From assembly GCA_963971425.1 (NCBI GenBank), contig OZ020526.1, positions 6,103,976 to 6,167,975 of the forward strand: a stretch of DNA of 64,000 nt. The letters are read 5' to 3'. The notes under the pieces are model-generated. The model was not told where the DNA came from. It worked only from the letters and a program-made list of their open reading frames with translations, and did not search any database. Positions 11,526 to 24,300 of the stretch are shown in pieces. How positions within the stretch are numbered: position 1 is the stretch's first letter; every line of letters starts with the position of its first letter. The translations under genes were made by a program, and so were the position numbers. Origin of the DNA: Bryoerythrophyllum caledonicum. Taxonomy: Eukaryota; Streptophyta; Bryopsida; Pottiales; Pottiaceae.

Positions 11526-12371
11526 TGTGAGCCAAATAAACCGCCCCTAAAGGGTGGCTTATCTTGAACACAAGATCCTAATATGGGGCCTAGATCCTTG
11601 TGTAACCAATCCTCAGCCCATTCATACACGACTCATACAAGCATGGTGACCCATCTCATGTTCACTTAGGTTCCTTGTGGTTGATTAGTGAGGTGGTGAC
11701 TTACCCCAGCCCTTTAATTGAACCCACCTTGAACAAGTGTAACTTTTGCCCTCAGGCTCCGAATGCAACGTTTTCAACTCTCATGGGTTCAATTCAGCAT
11801 TTCGAACTTGATTAGACCCTTAATGATCAGGTTCAGGCTTAGGTGCGACCCTGGAACCAGTTGGCAGCAGACAGGCTTCCCTATTTTCTACAAACTTATA
11901 ATCCTAATTATCTCCTTGGCTTCAACTCCGATTCTTATGTTTGTTTTTTATAATCTTATTAGTTTTTTGTGCTTAACATGATGGCAGCATTCAATTGATC
12001 ATTTGGCTCGACCCTGGACCTCACAGCCAGCGACCAGCAGCGCACCTTCAACATATGAGTGTATTCAAGATCGTACATCACATTCCCACGCATATACCTC
12101 ATCCATTCACACAAGTATTCCACTTCAACCTTGTTAAGAATGAACCTCCAGCTGCATTTACTTACTCATGACCATTTATCCGGTTGTTTAATTGAATGTG
12201 AAGCAAACCCTAATTCTACCAAAAACTTGGCAGCACTTCCGCGTGGTTTTAGTATCTACAAAACTAGGGTTCTTTATTGCATAAGGAATTAACTACTAGC
12301 CGGGGGTGAGAAGAGGCTCCCTGATTTGATTCGATTCACCCTCCTTCCTTCAATAATGTAACCCAGCTTCA

Positions 12372-15300
12372 GTCGTCCTCCTGCGTCTCTTCTTCTTCGT
12401 GATCGTGCTCCTCTTCTGCTGATCGTCTCTTCTTCTTCGTGATCGTGCTCCTCTTCTGCTGGTCGTCTTCTCTTCTTCGTGATCATGCTCCTCTACTGCT
12501 GGTCGTCTTCTCTTCTTCATGATCGTGCTCCTCTTCTGCAGGTCGTCTTCTCTTCATTGTGATCGTGCTCCTCTTGTGTTGATCGTCTCTTCTTCTTCGT
12601 GATCGTGCTCCTCTTCTGTTGATCGTCTTCTCTTCTTCGTGATCGTGCTCCTCTTCCGCTCGTCGTCTTCTCTTCTTCGTGATCGTGCTCCTCTTCTCTT
12701 GGTCGTCTTCTCTTCTTCGTGATCGTGCTCCTCTTCTACTGGTCGTCTCTTCTTCTTCGTGATCGTGCTCCTCTTCTGCTGGTCGTCTCTTCTTCTTCGT
12801 GATCGTGCTCCTCTTCTGCTGGTCGTCTTCTCTTCTTCGTGATCGTGCTCCTCTTCTGCTGGTCGTCTCTTCTTCTCCGTGATCGTGCTCCTCTTCTGCT
12901 GGTCGTCTTCTCTTCTTCGTCATCGTGCTCCTCTTCTGCAAGTCGTCTTCTCTTCTTCGTGATCGTGCTCCTCTTCTGCTGGTCGTCTCTTCTTCTTCGT
13001 GATCGTGCTCCTCTTCTGCTGGTCGTCTCTTCTTCTTCGTGATCGTGCTCCTCTTCTGTTGGTCGTCTTCTCTTCTTCGTGATCGTGCTCCTCTTCTGCT
13101 GGTCGTCTCCTCTTTTTCGTGATCGTGCTCCTCTTCGGCTGGTCGTCTTCTCTTCTTCGTGATCGTGCTCCTCTTCTGCTGGTCGTCTCTTCTTCTTCGT
13201 GATCGTGCTCCACTTTTGCTGGTCGTCTACACTTCATCGTGATGGTGCTCCTCTTCTGCTGGTCGTCTTCTCTTCTTCGTGATCGTGCTCCTCTTCTGCT
13301 GGTCGTCTCTTCTTCTTCGTGATCGTGCTCCACTTTTGCTGGTCGTCTTCTCTTCATCGTGATGGTACTCCTCTTCTGCTGGTCCCCTTCTCTTCTTCGT
13401 GATCGTGCTCCTGTTCTGCTGGTCGTCTCTTCTTCTTCGTGATCCTGCTCCACTTTTGCTGGTCGTCTTCTCTTCATCGTGATGGTGCTCCTCTTCTGCT
13501 GGTCGTCTTCTCTTCTTCGTGATCGTGCTCCTCTTCTGCTGGTCGTCTTTTCTTCTTCGTGATCGTGCTCCTCTTCTGCTGGTCGTCTTCTCTTCTTCGT
13601 GATCGTGCTCCTCTTCTGCTGGTCGTCTCTTCTTCTTCGTGATCGTGCTCCTCTTCTGCTGGTCGTCTTCTCTTCTTCGTCATCGTGCTCCTCTTCTGCA
13701 AGTCGTCTTCTCTTCTTCGTGATCGTGCTCCTCTTCTGCTGGTCGTCTTATCTTCTTCGTGATCGTGCTCCTCTTCTGCTGGTCGTCTTCTCTTCTTCGT
13801 GATCGTGCTCCTCTTCTGCCGGTCGTCTCTTCTTCTTCGTGGTCGTGCTCCTCTTCTGCTGGTCGTCTTCTCTTCTTCGTGATCGTGCTCCTCATCTGCT
13901 GGTCGTCTTCTCTTCTTCGTGATCGTACTCCTCTTCTGCTGGTCGTCTCTTCTTCTTCGTGATCGTGCTCCTCTTCTGCTGGTCGTCTTCTCTTCTTCGT
14001 CATCGTGCTCCTCTTCTGCAAGTCGTCTTCTCTTCCTCGTGATCGTGCTCCTCTTCTGCTGGTCGTCTTATCTTCTTCGTGATCGTGCTCCTCTTCTCCT
14101 GGTCGTCTTCTCTTCTTCGTGATCGTGCTCCTCTTCTGCAAGTCGTCTCTTCGTCTTCGTGATCGTGCTCGACTTCAGCTGGTCGTCTTCTCTTCTTCGT
14201 GATCGTGCTCCTCTTCTGCTTGTCGTCTGTTCTTCGTCGTCATCGTGCTCCTCTTCAGCTGGTCCTCTTCACTTCTTCGTTATCCAGCTCCTCTTCTGCT
14301 AGTCGTCTTCTCTACTTCGTGATCGTGCTCCTCTTCTGCTGGTCGTCTTCTCTTCTTCGTGATCGTAATCCTCTTCTGCTGGTCGTCTCTTCTTCTTTGT
14401 AATCGTGCTCCTCTTCTGCAGGTCGTCTTCTCTTCTTCCTGATCGTGCTCCTCTTCTGCTGGTCGTCTTCTCATTCTCGTGATCGTGCTCTTCTTCAGCT
14501 AGTCCCCTTCTCTTCTTCATGATCGTGCTCTTCTTCTGCTGGTCGTCTTCTCTTCTTCGTGATCGTGCTCCTCTTGTGCTGGTCGTCTTCTCTTCTTCAT
14601 GATCGTGCTCCTCTTCTGTTGGTCGTCTTCTCTTCTTCGTGATCGTGCTCCTCTTCTGCTAGTCGTCTTCTCTTCTTCGTGATCGTGCTTCTCTTCAACT
14701 GGTCGTCCCTTCTTCTTCGTGACCGTGCTCCTCTTCTGCTGGTCGTCTCTTCTTCTTCGTGATCGTGCTCCTCTTCTGCCGTTCGTCTTGTCTTCTTCGT
14801 GATCGTGCTCCTCTTCTGCTGGTCGTCTTCACTTCTTTGTGATCGTGCTCTCTTTCTGCTGGTCGTCTTCACTTCTTTGTGATCGTGCTCCCTTTCTGCT
14901 GGTAGTCTTCTCTTCTTCGTGATCGTGCTCCTCTTCTATTGGTCGTGTCTTGTTCATTGGGATCGTGCTCCTCTTCTGTTGATCGTCTTCTCTTCTTTGT
15001 GATCGTGCTCCTCTTCTGCTGGTCTTTTCTCTTCTTCGTAATCGTGCTCCTCTTCTGAGGGTCGTCTTCTCTTCTTCGTGATCATGCTCCTCTTCTGCTG
15101 GTCGTCTCTTTTTCTTCGTGATCGTGCTCCTCTTCTGTTGGTCGTCTTCTCTTCTTCGTGATCGTGCTCCTCTTCTGCTGGTCGTCTCTTCTTGTTCGTG
15201 ATCGTGCTCCTCTTCTGCCGTTCGTCTTCTCTTCTTCGTGATCGTGCTCCTCTTCTGCTGGTCGTCTTCACTTCTTTGTGATCGTGCTCTCTTTCTGCTG

Positions 15301-18300
15301 GTCGTCTATTCTTCTTCGTGATCGTGCTCCTCTGCTGCTGGTCGTCTTCTCTTCTTCGTGATCGTGCTCCTCTTCTATTGGTCGTGTCTTGTTCATTGGG
15401 ATCGGGCTCCTCTTCTGTTGATCGTCTTCTCTTCTTTGTGATCGTGCTCCTCTTCTGCTGGTCTTTTCTCTTCTTCGTAATCGTGCTCCTCTTCTGAGGG
15501 TCGTCTTCTCTTCTTCGTGATCATGCTCCTCTTCTGCTGGTCGTCTCTTTTTCTTCGTGATCGTGCTCCTCTTCTGCTGCTCGTCTCTTCTTGTTCGTGA
15601 TCGTGCTCCTCTTCTGCCGTTCGTCTTCTCTTCTTCGTGATCGTGCTCCTCTTCTGCTGGTCGTCTTCACTTCTTTGTGATCGTGCTCCTCTTCTGCTGG
15701 TCTTTTCTCTTCTTCGTAATCGTGCTCCTCTTCTGAGGGTCGTCTTCTCTTCTTCGTGATCATGCTCCTCTTCTGCTGGTCGTCTCTTCTTGTTCGTGAA
15801 CGTGCTCCTCTTCTGCTGGTCGTCTTCTCTTCTTCGTGATCGTGCTCCTCTTGTGCAGGTCGTCTTCTCTTCTTCGTGATCGTGCACCTCTTCTGCCGGT
15901 CGTCTCTTCTTCTTCGTGATTGTGCTCCTCTTCTGTTGGTCGTCTTCTCTTCTTCGTGATCGTGCTCCTCTTCTGCTGGTCGTCTTCTCTTCTTCGTGAT
16001 CGTGCTCCTCTTCTGCTGGTCGTCTTTACTTCCTCCTGATCGTGCTTCTCTTGTGCTGGTCCTCTCCTCTTCTTCGTGATCGTGCTCCTCGTCTGCTGGT
16101 CGTCTTCTCTTCTTCGTGATCGTGCTCCTCTTTTGCTGGTCGTCTTCTGTTCTTCGTGATCGTGCTCCTCTTCTGCTGGTCGTCTTGTCTTTTTCGTGAT
16201 CGTGCTCCTCTTCTCCTGGTCGTCTCTTCTTCTTCGTGATCGTGCTCCTCTTCTGATGGTAGTCTTCTCTTCTTCGTGATCGTGCTCCTCTTCTGCTTGT
16301 CGTCTCTTCTTCTTCGTGATCGTGCTCCTCTTCTATTGGTCGTCTTTTCTTCTTCGTGATCATGCTCCTCTTCTGCTGGTCGTCTTCTCTTCTTCGTGAT
16401 CGTGCTCTTCTTGTGTTGGTCGTCTTCTCTTCTTTGTGATCGTGCTTCTCTTCTGCTGGTCGTCTCTTCTTCTTCGTGATCTTGCTCCTCTTCTGCTGGT
16501 CGTCTTCTCTTCTTCGTGATCGTGCTCCTCTTTTGCTGGTCGTCTTCTGTTCTTCGTGATCGTGCTCCTCTTCTGCTGGTCGTCTTGTCTTTTTCGTGAT
16601 CGTGCTCCTCTTCTCCTGGTCGTCTCTTCTTCTTCGTGATCGTGCTCCTCTTCTGCTAGTCGTCTTCTCTTCTTCGTGATCGTGCTCCTCTTCTGCTGGT
16701 CGTCTCTTCTTCTTCGTGATCGTGCTCCTCTTCTACTGGTCGTCTTTTCTTCTTCGTGATCATGCTCTTCTTCTGCTGGTCGTCTTCTCTTCTTCGTGAT
16801 CGTGCTCTTCTTGTGTTGGTCGTCTTCTCTTCTTTGTGATCGTGCTTCTCTTCTGCTGGTCGTCTCTTCTTCTTCGTGTTTGTGCTCCTCTTCTGCTGGT
16901 CGTCTTCTCTTCTACGTGATCGTGCTCCTCTTCTGCTGGTCGTCTTCTCTTCTTCGTGATCGTGCTCCTCTTCTGCTGGTCGTCTTCTCTTCTTCGTGAT
17001 CGTGCTCCTCTTCAGCTGGTCGTCCCTTCTTCTTCATGATCGTGCTCCTCTTTTGTTGGTCGTCTCTTCTTCTTCGTGATCGTGCTCCTCTTCTGCCGTT
17101 CGTCTTGTCTTCTTCGTGATCGTGCTCCTCTTCTACTGGTCGTCTTCACTTCTTTGTGATCGTGCTCTCTTTCTGCTGGTCGTCTATTCTTCTTCGTGAT
17201 CGTGCTCCTCTTCTGCTGGTCGTCATTTCTTCTTCGTGATCGTGCTCCTCTTCTACTGGTCGTCTTTTCTTCTTCGTGATCATGCTCCTCTTCTGCTGGT
17301 CGACTTCTCCTCTTCGTGATCGTGCTCTTCTTGTGTTGGTCGTCTTCTCTTCTTTGTCATCGTGCTTCTCTTCTGCTGGTCGTCTCTTCTTCTTCGTGAT
17401 CGTGCTCCTCTTCCGCTGGTCGTCTTCTCTTCTACGTGATAGTGCTCCTCTTCTGCTGGTTGTCTTCTCTTCTTCGTGATCGTGCTCCTCTTCTGCTGGT
17501 CGTCTCTTCTTCTTCGTGATCGTGCTCCTCTTCTACTGGTCGTCTTTTCTTCTTCGTGATCATGCTCCTCTTCTGCTGGTCGTCTTCTCTTCTTCGTGAT
17601 CGTGCTCTTCTTGTGTTGGTCGTCTTCTCTTCTTTGTGATCGTGCTTCTCTTCTGCTGGTCGTCTCTTCTTCTTCGTGATCGTGCTCCTCTTCCGCTGGT
17701 CGTCTTCTCTTCTACGTGATCGTGCTCCTCTTCTGTTGGTTGTCTTCTCTTCTTCGTGATCGTGCTCCTCTTGTGCTGGTCGTCTTCTCTTCTTCATGAT
17801 CGTGCTCCTCTTCTGTTGGTCGTCTTCTCTTCTTCGTGATCGTGCTCCTCTTCCGCTGGTCGTCTTCTCTTCTTCGTGATCGTGCTCCTCTTCAGCTGGT
17901 CGTCCCTTCTTCTTCATGATCGTGCTCCTCTTTTGTTGGTCGTCTCTTCTTCTTCGTGATCGTGCTCCTCTTCTGCCGTTCGTCTTGTCTTCTTCGTGAT
18001 CTGGCTCCTCTTCTACTGGTCGTCTTCACTTCTTTGTGATCGTGCTCCCTTTCTGCTGGTCGTCTATTCTTCTTCGTGATCGTGCTCCTCTTCTGCTGGT
18101 CGTCATTTCTTCTTCGTGATCGTGCTCCTCTTCTACTGGTCGTCTTGTCTTCTTCGTGATCATGCTCCTCTTCTGCTGGTCGACTTCTCCTCTTCGTGAT
18201 CGTGCTCTTCTTGTGTTGGTCGTCTTCTCTTCTTTGTCATCGTGCTTCTCTTCTGCTGGTCGTCTCTTCTTCTTCGTGATCGTGCTCCTCTTCCGCTGGT

Positions 18301-21300
18301 CGTCTTCTCTTCTACGTGATCGTGCTCCTCTTCTGTTGGTTGTCTTCTCTTCTTCGTGATCGTGCTCCTCTTGTGCTGGTCGTCTTCTCTTCTTCATGAT
18401 CGTGCTCCTCTTCTGTTGGTCGTCTGCTCTTCTTCGTGATCGTGCTCCTCTTCCGCTGGTCGTCTTCTCTTCTTCGTGATCGTGCTCCTCTTCAGCTGGT
18501 CGTCCCTTCTTCTTCATGATCGTGCTCCTCTTTTGTTGGTCGTCTCTTCTTCTTCGTGATCGTGCTCCTCTTCTGCCGTTCGTCTTGTCTTCTTCGTGAT
18601 CTGGCTCCTCTTCTACTGGTCGTCTTCACTTCTTTGTGATCGTGCTCCCTTTCTGCTGGTCGTCTATTCTTCTTCGTGATCGTGCTCCTCTTCTACTGGT
18701 CGTCTCATCTTCATTGGGATCGTGCTCCTCTTCTACTAATCGTCTTCTCTGCTTTGTGATCGTGCTCCTCTTCTGCTGGTCTTTTCTCTTCTTCGTAATC
18801 GTGCTCCTCTTTTGGTGGTCGTCTTCTCTTCTTCGAGATCATGCTCCTCTTCTGCTGGTCGTCTCTTCTTTTTCGTGATCGTGCTCCTCTTCTGCTGGTC
18901 GTCTTCTCTTCTTCGTGATCGTGCTCCTCTTGTGCAGGTCGTCTTCTCTTCTTCGTGATCGTGCTCCTCTTCTACCGGTCGTCTCTTCTTCTTCGTGATT
19001 GTGCTCCCCTTCAGTTGGTCGTCTTCTCTTCTTCGTGATTGGCTCCTCTTCTGCTGGTCGTCTTCTCTTCTTCGTGATCGTGCTCCTCTTGTGCTGGTCG
19101 TCTTCTCTTCTTCATGATCGTGCTCCTCTTCTACTGGTCGTCTCTTCTTCTTCGGGATCGTGCTCCTCTTCTGCTCGTCGTCTTCTCTTCTTCCTGATCG
19201 TGCTCCTCTTCTGCTGGTCGTCTTCTCTTCTTCATGATCGTGCTCCTCTTGTGCTGGTCCTCTTCTCTTCTTCGTGATCGTGCTCGTCTTCTGCCGGTCG
19301 TCTTTTCTTCTTCGTGATCGTGCTCCTCTTGTGCTGGTCGTCTTTTCTTCTTCATGATCGTGCTCCTCTTCTACTGGTCGTCTCTTCTTCTTCGGGATCG
19401 TGCTCGTGTTCTGTTGATCGTCTCTTCTTCTTCGTGATCATGCTCCTATTCTGCTGGTCGTCTCTTCTTCTTCGTGATCGTGCTCCTCTTCTGTTGGTCG
19501 TCTTCTCTTCTTCGTGATCGTGCTCCTCTTGTGCTGGTCGTCTTTTTTTCTTCGTGATCGTGGTCCTCTTCTGATGGTCGTCTTCTCTTCTTCGTGATCG
19601 TGCTCCTCTTCTGCTGGTCGTCTTCTCTTCCTCATGATCGTGCTCCTCTTGTGCTGGTCCTCTCCTCTTCTTCGTGATCGTGCTCCTCTTCTGCTGGTCG
19701 TCTTCTCTTCTTCCTGATCGAGCTCCACTTCTGCTGGTCGTCTTCTGTTCTTCGTGATGGTGCTCCTCTTCTCCTGGTCCTCTCTTCTTCTTCGTGATCG
19801 TGCTTCTCTTCTGTTGGTCGTCTTCTTTTCTTCGTGATCGAGCTTCTCTTCTACTGGTCGTCTCTTCTTCTTCCTGATCGTGCTCCTCTTCTTCTGGTCG
19901 TCTTCTCTTCTTCGTGATCATGCTCCTCTTTTGCTCGTCGTCTTCTCTTCTTCGTGATCGTGCTTCTCTTCTGCAGGTCGTCTCTTCTTCTTCGTGATCG
20001 TGCTCCTCTTCTACTGGTCGTCTTTTCTTCTTCGTGATCATGCTCCTCTTCTGCTGGTCGTCTTCTCTTCTTCGTGATCCTCCTCCTCTTCAGCTCGTCG
20101 TCTTCTCTTCTTCATGATCGTCCTCCTCTTCTGTTGGTCGTCTTCTCTTCTTCGTGATCGTGCTCCTCTTCTGCTGGTCGTCTTCTCTTCTTCGTGATCG
20201 TGCTCCTCTTCAGCTGGTCGTCCCTTCTTCTTCGTGATCGTGCTCCTCTTCTGCTGGTCGTCTCTTTTTCTTCGTGATCGTGCTCCTCTTCTGCCGTTCG
20301 TCTTGTCTTCTTCGTGATTGTGCTCCTCTTCTGTTCGTCGTCTTCTCTTCTTCGTGATCGTGCTTCTCTTCTGCTGGTCGTCTCTTCTTTTTCGTGATCG
20401 TGCTCCTCTTCTGCTGGTCGTCTTCTCTTCTTCGTGATCGTGCTCCTCTGGTGCAGGTCGTCTTCTCTTCTTCGTGATCGTGCTCCTCTTCTGCCGGTCG
20501 TCTCTTCTTCTTCGTGATTGTGCTCCCCTTCTGTTGGTCGCCTTCTCTTCTTCGTGATCGTGCTCCTCTTCTGCTGGTCGTCTTCTCTTCTTCGTGATCG
20601 TGCTCCTCTTGTGCTGGTCGTCTTCTCTTCTTCATGATCGTGCTCCTCTTCTACTGGTCGACTCTTCTTCTTCGGGATCGTGCTCCTGTTCGGTTGATCG
20701 TCTCTTCTTCTTCGTGATCGTGCTCCTCTTCTGCTGGTCGTCTTCACTTCTTCCTGATCGTGCTCCTCTTCTGCTGGTCGTCTTCTCTTCTTCATGATCG
20801 TGCTCCTCTTGTGCTGGTACTCTTCTCTTCTTCGTGATCGTGCTCCTCTTCTGCCGGTCGTCTTCTCTTCTTCGTGATCGTGCTCCTCTTCTGCTGGTCG
20901 TCTTCTCTTCCTCCTGATCGTGCTCTTCTTGTGCTGGTCCTCTCCTCTTCTTCGTGATCGTGCTCCTCATCTGCTGGTCGTCTCTTCTTCTTCGTGATCG
21001 TGCTCCTCTTCTGCCGTTCGTCTTGTCTTCTTCGTGATTGTGCTCCTCTTCTGCTGGTCGTCTTCTCTTCTTCGTGATCGTGCTCCTCTTCTGCAAGTCG
21101 TCTCTTCTTCTTCAGGATCGTGCTCCTCTTCAGTTGGTTGTCTTCTCTTCTTCGTGATCGTGCTCCTCTTCTGCTGGTCGTCTTCTCTTCTTCGTGATCG
21201 TGCTCCTCTTCTGCTGGTCGACTTCTCTTCTTCGTGATCGTGCTCCTCTTCTACTGGTCGTCTCTTCTTCATTGGGATCGTGCTCCTCTTCTGCTGGTCG

Positions 21301-24300
21301 TCTTCTCTTCTTCGTGATTGTGCTCTTCTTCTGCTGGTCGTCTCTTCTTCTTCGGGATCGTGCTCCTCTTCTGTTGGTTGTCTTCTCTTCTTCGTGATCG
21401 TGCTCCTCTTCTGCTGGTCGTCTTCTCTTCTTCGTGATCGTGCTCCTCTTCTGCTGGTCGTCTTCTCTTCTTTGTGATCGTGGTCCTTTTCTGCTGGTCG
21501 TCTTCTCTTCTTCGTGATCGTGCTCCTCTTCTGCTGGTCGTCTCTTCTTCTTCGTGATCGTGCACCTCTTCTGCTGATCGTCTCTTCTTCTTCGTGATCG
21601 TGCTCCTCTTCTGCTGGTCGTCTTCTCTTCTACGTGATCGTGCTCCTCTTCTACTCGTCGTCTCTTCTTCATTGGGATCGTGCTCCTCTTCTGTTGATCG
21701 TGTTCTCTTCTTTGTGATCGTGGTCCTTTTCTGCTGGTCGTCTTCTGTTCTTCGTGATCGTGCTCCTTTTGTGCTGGTCGTCTTCTCTTCTTCATGATCG
21801 TGCTCCTCTTCTGCTGGTCGTCTTCTCTTCTTCGTGATCGTTCTCCTCTTCTGCTGGTCGTCTGCTCTTCTTCGTGCTCGTGCTCCTGTTCTGCTGGTCC
21901 TCTTTTCTTCTTCGTGATCGTGCTCCTCTTCTACTGGTTGTCTTCTCTTCTTCCTGATCGTGCTCCTCTTCTGCTGGTCGTCTTCTCTTCTTCGTGATCG
22001 TGCTCCTCTTCTGCTGATCGTCTTCTGTTCTTCGTGACCGTGCTCCTCTTCTGCTGGTTGTCTTCTCTTCTTCGTGATCCTGCTCCTCTTCTGCTGGTCG
22101 TCTTCTTTTCTTCGTGATCGTGCTCCTCATCTGCTGGTCGTCTCTTCTTCTTCGTGATCGTGCTCCTCGTCTGCCGTTCGTCTTGTCTTCTTCGTGATCG
22201 TGCTCATCTTCTGGTGGTCGTCTTCTCTTCTTCGTGATCGTGCTCCTGTTCTGCTGGTCGTCTCTTCTTCTTCGTGATCGTGCTCCTCTTCTGCTAGTTG
22301 TCCCCTTTCTTCGTGATCGTGCTCCTCTTCTACTGGTCGTCTCTTCTTCATTGGGATCGTGCTCCTCTTCTGTTGATCGTCTTCTCTTCTTTGTGATCGT
22401 GGTCCTTTTCTGCTGGTCGTCTTCTCTTCATCGTGATCGTGCTCCTCTTCTGGTGGTCGTCTTCTCTTCTTCGTGATCATGCTGCTCTTCTGCTGGTCGT
22501 CTCTTCTTCTTCGTGATCGTGCTCCTCTTCTGCTGGTCGTCTCTTCTTCTTCGTGATCGTGCTCCTCTTCTGCTGGTCGTCTTTTCTTCTTCGTGATCGT
22601 GCTCCTCTTCTATTGGTCGTCTCTTCTTCATTGGGATCGTGCTCCTCTTCTGGTGGTCGACTTCTCTTCTTCGTGATCATGCTCCTCTTCTGCTGGTCGT
22701 CTTTTTTCTTCGTGATCGTGCTCCTCTTCTGCTGGTCGTCTTCTCTTCTTCGTGATCGTGCTTCTCTTCTGGTGGTCGACTTCTCTTCTTCGTGATCATG
22801 CTCCTCTTCTGCTGGTCGTCTTCTCTTCTTCGTGATCGTGCTACTCTTCTACTGGTCGTCTGTTGTTCATTGGGATCGTGCTCCTCTTCTGTTGATCGTC
22901 TTCTCTTCTTTGTGATCGTGGTCCTCTTCTGCTGGTCGTCTTCTCTTCTTCGTGATCCTGCTCCTCATCTGGTGGTCGTCTTCTCTTCTTCGTGATCATG
23001 CTCCTCTTCTGCTGGTCGTCTCTTCTTCTTCGTGATCGTGCTCCTCTTCTGTTGGTCGTCTCTTCTTCTTCGTAATTGTGCTTCTCTTCTACTGGTCGTC
23101 TTCTCTTCTTGGTGATCATGCTCCTCTTCTGCTGGTCGTCTTCTCTTCTTCGTGATCGTGCTCCTCTTCTGCTGGTCGTCTCTTCTTCTTTGTGATCGTG
23201 CTCCTCTTCCGCTGGGCGTCTTCTCTTCTACTGGTCGTCTCTTGTTCATTGGGATTGTGCTCCTCTTCTGTTGGTCGTCTTCTCTTCTTCGTGATCGTGC
23301 TCCTCATCTGCTGGTCGTCTCTTCTTCTTCGTGATCGTGCTCCTCTTCTGCCGTTCGTCTTGTCTTCTTCGTGATTGTGCTCCTCTTCTGCTGGTCGTCT
23401 TCTCTTCTTCGTGATCGTGCTCCTCTTCTGCAAGTCGTCTCTTCTTCTTCAGGATCGTGCTCCTCTTCAGTTGGTTGTCTTCTCTTCTTCGTGATCGTGC
23501 TCCTCTTCTGCTGGTCGTCTTCTCTTCTTCGTGATCGTGCTCCTCTTCTGCTGGTCGACTTCTCTTCTTCGTGATCGTGCTCCTCTTCTACTGGTCGTCT
23601 CTTCTTCATTGGGATCGTGCTCCTCTTCTGCTGGTCGTCTTCTCTTCTTCGTGATTGTGCTCTTCTTCTGCTGGTCGTCTCTTCTTCTTCGGGATCGTGC
23701 TCCTCTTCTGTTGGTTGTCTTCTCTTCTTCGTGATCGTGCTCCTCTTCTGCTGGTCGTCTTCTCTTCTTCGTGATCGTGCTCCTCTTCTGCTGGTCGTCT
23801 TCTCTTCTTCGTGATCGTGCTCCTCTTCTACTGGTCGTCTCTTCTTCATTGGGATCGTGCTCCTGTTCTGCTGATCGTCTTCTCTTCTTCGTGATCGTGC
23901 TCCTCTTCTGCTGGTCGTCTTCTCTTCTTCGTGATCGTGCTCCTCTTCTTTTGGTCGTCTCTTCTTCATTGGGATCGTGCTCCTCTTCTGCTGATCGTCT
24001 TCTCTTCTTTGTAATCGTGGTCCTCTTGTGCTGGTCGTCTTCTCTTCTTCATGATCGTGCTCCTCTTCTGGTGGTCGTCTTTTCTTCTTCGTTATCATGC
24101 TCCTCTTCTGCTGGTCGTCTCTTCTTCTTCGTGATCGTGCTCCTCTTCTCTTGGTCGTCTTCTCTTCTTCGTGATCGTGCTCCTCTTCTGCTGCTCGTCT
24201 CTTCTTCTTTGTGATCGTGCTCCTCTTCCGCTGGTCGTCTTCTCTTCTACTGGTCGTCTCTTCTTCTTCGGGATCGTGCTCCTCTTCTGTTGGTTGTCTT